Assembly (NCBI RefSeq): GCF_016097555.1
Contig: NC_054702.1
Span: 77,807,997-77,871,996, forward strand
DNA: 64,000 nt
Reading direction: 5' to 3'
From: Gigantopelta aegis
Lineage: Eukaryota; Mollusca; Gastropoda; Neomphalida; Peltospiridae
Part shown: positions 61,001-64,000 of the stretch, piece after piece
How the letters are laid out: each line of letters starts with the position of its first letter
Numbering within the stretch: the stretch's first letter is position 1
The notes under the pieces: model-generated
Told to the model about the DNA's origin: nothing
Database searches by the model: none
The model's input: only the letters and a program-made list of their open reading frames with translations
Position numbers and translations under genes: made by a program

Positions 61001-62956
61001 TGCTTTGCAAAAGCTGCTCACCCTATTAATCAGAGGTAATTAACTTATTAGGTTTGCATAAAATTAATTTTGAGGTACTACAAACACCAGGACAACCAGA
61101 AACATGTATTTGAAAAAAAGTAACAATCATTCTGAGAGTACTGCTATATCGAACCAACATATGTTTTAATCTCCTAAGTTCATGGGCCATAACTCTGTTA
61201 CAAATGGGCAAATCATGAAAGTCAAACTTAATCTGCAACTCTACATGATAAAGCTATACACAATATTTCAGCTCAACATCTTAAAGCATTGCAAATTAAA
61301 AACAAATCCAGAAAACTGCATATGGGACAGACAGACAGTCACTCAGACAGATGGAAACAAAGCCTTGGTGAACTAATAGTGGACTAATAATTTAAGCAAT
61401 AAATTATATGTAATTTGTAAGTTGACAGTAAAAAAGCAGTAATATTTTACACAACCTAATAATGGGATAATTAGCTTTAAGTTTACCGATACTCCTATAA
61501 ATGAGTACAACAGACCTATTTCAGCTAACAGTGTTTCTGCCATGTGTAGATGTCCCGTGCCATAGTAGACCAAGCCAACACCGAGTATAGCTGCTGCCTG
61601 GACGTTGTGGTGGATGTTCAGCTCGGTTGAGGTCGGGGGCAGCAGGGCCAAGACGTGAATACTCAAAACACGGGTCAAGGCCATGTCCATGGTTCCACGT
61701 CTGCAATCAAACACACACACATCAAATAATGATTACTTTTAGATTTGGAAGAGTCAAACCTGCTCAAGCTGTCATCCATTTTAAACCACCCTCAAGTTGT
61801 TGTTACCTTCAGCCATCTAACATAATGCTAAGCAAGCAACTCTCTTACCAGTTATCAGACCACTCAGGTCTTCTTAACAAAATGAGTGCGTCAGTAAATA
61901 AAACATTTCCTTCTTAACAAAATATTTCAAAGTTTAATTATATTGTCAAAGTTTAAACCCAACATACTGTACATTTACAGTGCCATATAAACTTCGAACA
62001 TTTGCTCTCACTTTAAACTGATATGTTAATTATTAGGAAGTTAAAATACACTTACTTTGCAGCTGAAAGACCCAACAAAATCCCTATGGTGGTCATCTCA
62101 TGGCCCTGTAATAAAGAAAAATTAATCATCCAGATGCTAAACCCAAACAAAATAATGCAAAACAGACCTAGCCATCAAATAAACTGAGAGGAGTGATTAA
62201 TTGCTCCCCTACCGTAAATTATGTGGAGCCACTTAAAATATTACCATATTAAGACCATATAAATTCACATGCTATAAGGGGAGCTAAAAATGACTCACCT
62301 TGAACTGGTCTCAGAGGAGTGATGAGGAGTGATGAGGAGTGACAGTGCTAGCTCTGCTTAAAAGGTGGGGTCTGGCAAAAACACAGGAGATATTTTAAAG
62401 GGACATACCCTAGTTTCAACCCGTAAAAAATTAACACTAAGTTTAGTTAATCTACAAATCTGTAGCACATTTGGATAAAGTTACAATTGAGTGAAACATT
62501 AGTCTGTGACTTTGAAATGGAGAAATACCCTCTAAAAATAGATTAAAACTCGACTCCATAACTGTTACTTCTCAGACGCACGTGCATTTTTAAAAATATG
62601 AGAAATGCATTTTGTGATATTAAAAACGCCAGGATGACCAAAAACACTTTGAATGTACGGAAATTGATAATATAAACAATAAAATCTAAGTAAAGTATGA
62701 TTTAAGTTATCAAAAACAGTTATAATAGTAAAAAATATGCGTTAATGTTTAAAAACTAGGGTATGTCCCTTTAATCATATTTTATTTTGAGTACGACAAC
62801 TGCACTTACTTTGCTGAGGTAGTCATGCACATTGAAAATGGTGAGCTTGGTGAGGTGTCCGTTAAGGCCGAGAGCCATCAGAAATCCTGAATACTCATTC
62901 ACCGCAGCAGCTTCGTTAAGCTTGGGCTTGTTATACATAATCCATGTCGAATCAAA
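43805..62956 (-). CDS. ANAPC1: Anaphase-promoting complex subunit 1, C-terminal part, 24 exons (5' end outside window)
   Basis: APC1 is the largest scaffold of the APC/C ubiquitin ligase, which triggers anaphase and mitotic exit in the nucleus and cytoplasm. Minus-strand exons 1-24: 62810-62956, 62056-62105, 61516-61700, 60797-60888, 60318-60404, 59854-59901, 57221-57303, 56713-56791, 55204-55278, 54739-54815, 54217-54307, 53633-53746, 52976-53121, 52595-52681, 51378-51495, 50861-50944, 50321-50388, 49573-49648, 49008-49070, 48599-48679, 47807-47902, 47176-47365, 45849-45980, 43805-43899. All keep frame and give 787 residues. Landmarks shared with vertebrate APC1 are WIMYNKPK, NEYSGFLMALGLNGHL, LPPTSTEL, GLALGL, VMAGSGNL, LYVLAAEPR and a short C-terminal exon (GLKVTTLMKIL). 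The alternating small-residue/hydrophobic stretches are the PC repeats that form APC1's toroid. Donors after exons 3, 5 and 6 are GTCTGT or GTCAGT, weaker than usual. Introns 6 and 14 (window numbering) carry tandem copies of their own acceptors. A Tc1 transposon sits antisense in the last intron. Confidence 0.95.
43969..45465 (+). mobile_element. Tc1-type DNA transposon in the last ANAPC1 intron
   Basis: Inverted ends TACTCTTCAAAAAAAGAAAC on the left, and GTTTCTTCTTTTGAAGAGTA on the right, flanked by TA (43,967-43,968; 45,466-45,467). It is 1,497 bases and carries one transposase gene in its own sense, antisense to ANAPC1. It lies between ANAPC1 exons 23 and 24, only about 70 bases upstream of the exon 24 acceptor. 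Confidence 0.92.
44286..45292 (+). pseudogene. Tc1-type (DD34E) transposase, two frameshifts
   Basis: From the Met at 44,286 the frame has a helix-turn-helix (AIGRLDAGESRTAVARAF), a GRPR hook and a second DNA-binding subdomain. It then slips by one base at about 44,715-44,722, just before FSDESRF with the first catalytic Asp. The second frame continues through GGGSVMVWAAI and QHDNARPH (second Asp) to DLNPIEHLWDELDRR. From the second Asp to the Glu of PIEH there are 34 residues, so it is DD34E, the Tc1 pattern. A second slip at about 45,140-45,165 restores the C-terminus (LPELAAALQAEW to GGHTRY, stop at 45,290-45,292). All catalytic residues remain but in different frames. An earlier in-frame Met at 44,235 is less likely because the family starts at MPRLS. 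Confidence 0.88.
46081..46300 (-). mobile_element. SINE, family B, head missing (ANAPC1 intron)
   Basis: Tail B (TTTAATGACAACACTAGAAC) and core ending at GCATTGTTTGGAATGAG. Confidence 0.75.
49162..49313. mobile_element. Short MITE with CAGGGCTAGCTCTGG ends (ANAPC1 intron)
   Basis: CAGGGCTAGCTCTGG is answered by CCAGAGATAGCCCTG at the right end (152 bases). CAGGG-type ends suggest the hAT superfamily, but I could not see a clean 8-base target duplication. The interior repeats CAATTGnnAAATT words. Confidence 0.65.
49738..49841. mobile_element. Short MITE, GGGCC-ATTTAC type (ANAPC1 intron)
   Basis: ACAAAGCCTGTTTTT is mirrored by AAAAACAGGCTTTGTAAATT with GGGGCCGAA beyond. It shares its interior (ACATGTAACTACAT; TGCTTAAACACCTGCG) with 55,429-55,531. 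Confidence 0.7.
49930..50015 (-). mobile_element. SINE family B tail fragment (ANAPC1 intron)
   Basis: AATGACACCACTAGAGCACA to ATTTGGTAATTTCACATA; core and head missing. Confidence 0.7.
50455..50664 (-). mobile_element. SINE, family B, head missing (ANAPC1 intron)
   Basis: Tail B and core up to CCAGTCGTGGTGCACTA, where a fragment of an M3 MITE begins. Confidence 0.8.
50665..50764. mobile_element. M3 MITE, right half (ANAPC1 intron)
   Basis: AGAAGACAATCGGCTCAGAA and TAAATAACTTGTAGTA to GGGAAGGAC followed by TA match the right half of 57,004-57,191. Confidence 0.65.
51459..51770 (-). repeat. Tandem copies of the exon 15 splice-acceptor junction (1 real + 3 decoys)
   Basis: The start of ANAPC1 exon 15 and the last intron bases before it (CCAG|GTACCACCTACAAGC on the minus strand) recur at about 51,530-51,570, 51,621-51,660 and 51,713-51,750, spaced 59, 91 and 92 bases. 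Each copy holds about 24-36 exon bases plus 35-55 intron bases. Two of the three copies keep CCAG before the exon part; the middle one reads CGAG. Frames opened by the decoys meet a stop within a few codons (for example YHLQAFRH then TGA). Confidence 0.85.
51783..52075 (-). mobile_element. SINE, family B, full length (ANAPC1 intron)
   Basis: Tail B (GTTTAACGTCACCATTAGAG), core and head (CCACTGGGCTACATACC). It directly follows the exon 15 junction repeats. Confidence 0.85.
54973..55052. repeat. (GA)n microsatellite (ANAPC1 intron)
   Basis: About 38 GA dinucleotides followed by GACAGA variants. Confidence 0.95.
55429..55531. mobile_element. Short MITE, GGGCC-ATTTAC type (ANAPC1 intron)
   Basis: GGCCGTATTTATCAAG on the left, CTTTGTAAATTCAGCC on the right; same family as 49,738-49,841. 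Confidence 0.7.
55683..56018 (-). mobile_element. SINE, family A, full length (ANAPC1 intron)
   Basis: A (GAAA)n run at the tail end, tail A (GTTTTATTTAACGACGCAAA), core, and complete head with GGGGATCGATCCCACACCGA and GGGTTACGTCCCGCCC. Same sense as the gene. Confidence 0.9.
56030..56312 (+). mobile_element. SINE, family C, full length (ANAPC1 intron)
   Basis: Head CAGTGGTGTCGTGGTTAAGC and GGTAGGTACAAGGTTCAC, middle GCTCCCACCCAGAGCGAG, tail CTTGAACCTTAACTGGATAG and AGCACGAAAATAAG with a GAATGAATTG run. It starts about ten bases after the head of the family A copy, so the two SINEs lie head to head. Confidence 0.85.
56365..56507 (-). mobile_element. Diverged SINE head fragment (ANAPC1 intron)
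   Basis: CTTTGATATATTATCAAGAT, GGATCCACTGAAGTG and GAATTGATCCTAGCACTT follow the order of core and head of families A/B. Confidence 0.5.
56588..56700 (+). mobile_element. SINE family C tail fragment (ANAPC1 intron)
   Basis: CTAAGGCCACTACACC, AGCTCAGGTGTATGCCCAGG, then a tail ending in GAATGAATG; its right end is 13 bases from exon 8. Confidence 0.7.
57004..57191. mobile_element. TA-flanked MITE, family M3 (ANAPC1 intron 7)
   Basis: GACTGTCCCATCCTCC on the left and GGGATGGAC on the right, with TA on both sides; close to 29,644-29,841. Confidence 0.7.
57275..59290 (-). repeat. 85-base minisatellite built from the exon 7 acceptor junction, about 23 units plus the real one
   Basis: On the minus strand each unit reads intron end (TTGTTAATAATACATG, TTTTTAATTACAG) then GAGGGTAATTGTGTCAGTG and TGGATGTCAC, the first 29 bases of ANAPC1 exon 7 (GAGGGTAACTGTGTCAATG in the real exon). 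Units are 85 bases, nearly identical, with a few of ~80 (missing bases around CACAGTTAC) next to the exon. The array fills about 1,990 of the 2,550 bases of the intron between exons 6 and 7. The real exon copy at 57,275-57,303 is the outermost unit. If a decoy acceptor were used without a donor, the frame would stop after about 20 codons. Confidence 0.93.
62399..62770. mobile_element. TTAA-flanked element related to M1 (ANAPC1 intron 1)
   Basis: The ends AGGGACATACCCTAGTTTC and the complement of CTAGGGTATGTCCCT, with TTAA at 62,395-62,398 and 62,771-62,774. It is 372 bases, half the length of the M1 copies, but shares TTAATCTACAAATCTGTA and the ends. It ends only 40 bases from exon 1 of the window. 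Confidence 0.85.
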
Positions 62957-63856
62957 CTGAAATAGTTGACGAAAAAAAATTAATCAGATACAAACAAAAC
63001 ATTTTGAGTTTGTGCATTCACAGTGATAAGAAAACAGTCGTTTTTGGGGGTAGAATTTATTGCTTTCTTACTAAAAAGTGCATTCTCAAATATTTTGTAA
63101 TTTACCCATTTGTAATCTTTACATTTCACAAGATCCCCTCCCAACCGATACATCAAAGGCTGTGCGAAAGAATAGTTTAGGTCATTATAAAACTTTTAGA
63201 CTGCCCCTTGATTAGCAAAAATAAATCCAGTTTATGTTTGTACTTATATCCACTTAACCTTCTTACTGCAGGTGAGATATCTCGCCCGACGTCACGCCAG
63301 TCGACATACTGTACACTGTATATAGTACATTCCTCAATGGATATTTCCTGCCGTTTTGCACATAACACTCACCAGAAAAAATTAGATAACAGAAAACGAA
63401 AGACAACTCAGCTTCCTGTATCTTTAGATTTAGGGGCACGTCACAGTCATTTTCAAGGATTGATTGTGACAGCTAATTTGATAATAAATTTGATCGTTTT
63501 ACCAACAACAAGTCACCAAATATTGGATATGAACTGTAGTTCGTTTTTTTTTTTTAAATTCTGGTCAGAAAACCACTGTTATTGGGAATAATGGACATAA
63601 ATACTAACACAGCTGGCCACAACTGCCCGTAAGTAAACGCAACTTTTTAGATTTTTTGCCTAAATTTAAGCAACATTAACTCATCTAAAATATGATAAAA
63701 ATTAGAAAAACCCATGAAAATAATACTTACCGATTCAAATATGAACTTTATTTTATGTATTTCTAAAACATTTATGTGAATATATGTGAGTAAAAATTAT
63801 AAACTTGTACCCACTCAACATAGTTTTTGTCAAAAATTAATCAAGTAGTCTAAAGG
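62957..63856. other. ANAPC1 intron upstream of exon 1 of the window
   Basis: I searched the minus strand for the preceding ANAPC1 exon and found none; nothing else is recognised. Confidence 0.5.
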
Positions 63857-64000
63857 TTAAGGTTCAAGAACACTGTCGTGGGCACATACCTCAGCTATCT
63901 GGGTCATCTGTCCAGGACAGTGACTTAGCGGTTAGCTGTTAATCAGAAAGTTGTGTAGTGGCCATACACCTACCCAATGAACCATTAAGCACGCTCTGGG
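63857..64000 (-). mobile_element. SINE, family C, cut by the window end
   Basis: AAGGTTCAAGAACACTGTCG, CCTCAGCTATCTGGGTCATC and CACGCTCTGGG match the tail and middle of the other family C copies; the head lies outside. Confidence 0.75.

Noticed and set aside
63177-63591. Possible upstream ANAPC1 exon
   Set aside because: Neither strand shows residues expected before the WIMYNKPK segment, and phase and splice sites do not fit.

Overview
The window is animal nuclear DNA, most likely from a mollusc and probably a gastropod. Genes have many introns with GT-AG junctions, the intergenic DNA is AT-rich, and it is crowded with tRNA-headed SINEs and short terminal-inverted-repeat elements of a kind common in snail genomes. 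The species cannot be fixed from sequence alone.

Layout. (1) Positions 1-11,250 hold two TRIM-type genes pointing at each other: the last ~190 bases of a damaged paralogue on the plus strand at the left edge, and an intact 709-residue RING/B-box/coiled-coil/beta-propeller gene on the minus strand (9,089-11,218). The 9 kb between them is SINEs, TTAA-flanked MITEs and simple repeats. (2) 11,250-24,360 holds no host gene that I can see. It carries a broken Tc1-type transposon (13,131-14,653), SINEs, a MITE and a ~690-base SINE with a perfect 12-base target duplication. (3) 24,360-36,476 is a complete 8-exon minus-strand gene for a TMX1-like thioredoxin transmembrane protein of the ER (252 residues, CPAC active site). 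(4) 36,477-43,804 is a repeat-rich spacer that must include the 3' UTR of the next gene. (5) 43,805 to beyond the right end of the gene model is the 3' part of a minus-strand ANAPC1 gene (APC/C subunit 1). Twenty-four exons encode 787 C-terminal residues including the PC-repeat region; the 5' part lies beyond 64,000.

All exon coordinates for TMX1 and ANAPC1 were worked out by hand from reading frame, phase and GT-AG sites. Every junction keeps the frame and the reading matches the known families.

The most unusual structure is in ANAPC1. The intron before exon 7 of the window is about three-quarters filled by an 85-base tandem repeat of about 23 units. Each unit is a copy of that intron's own 3' end plus the first 29 bases of the exon, so each carries a decoy splice acceptor identical or nearly so to the real one. 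A second intron of the same gene (before exon 15) carries three independent copies of its own acceptor/exon junction. Other notable points are two TTAA elements abutting at one shared TTAA inside a TMX1 intron, SINE families built from interchangeable heads and tails around a common core, and a nested cluster of small elements at 38.6-39.1 kb.
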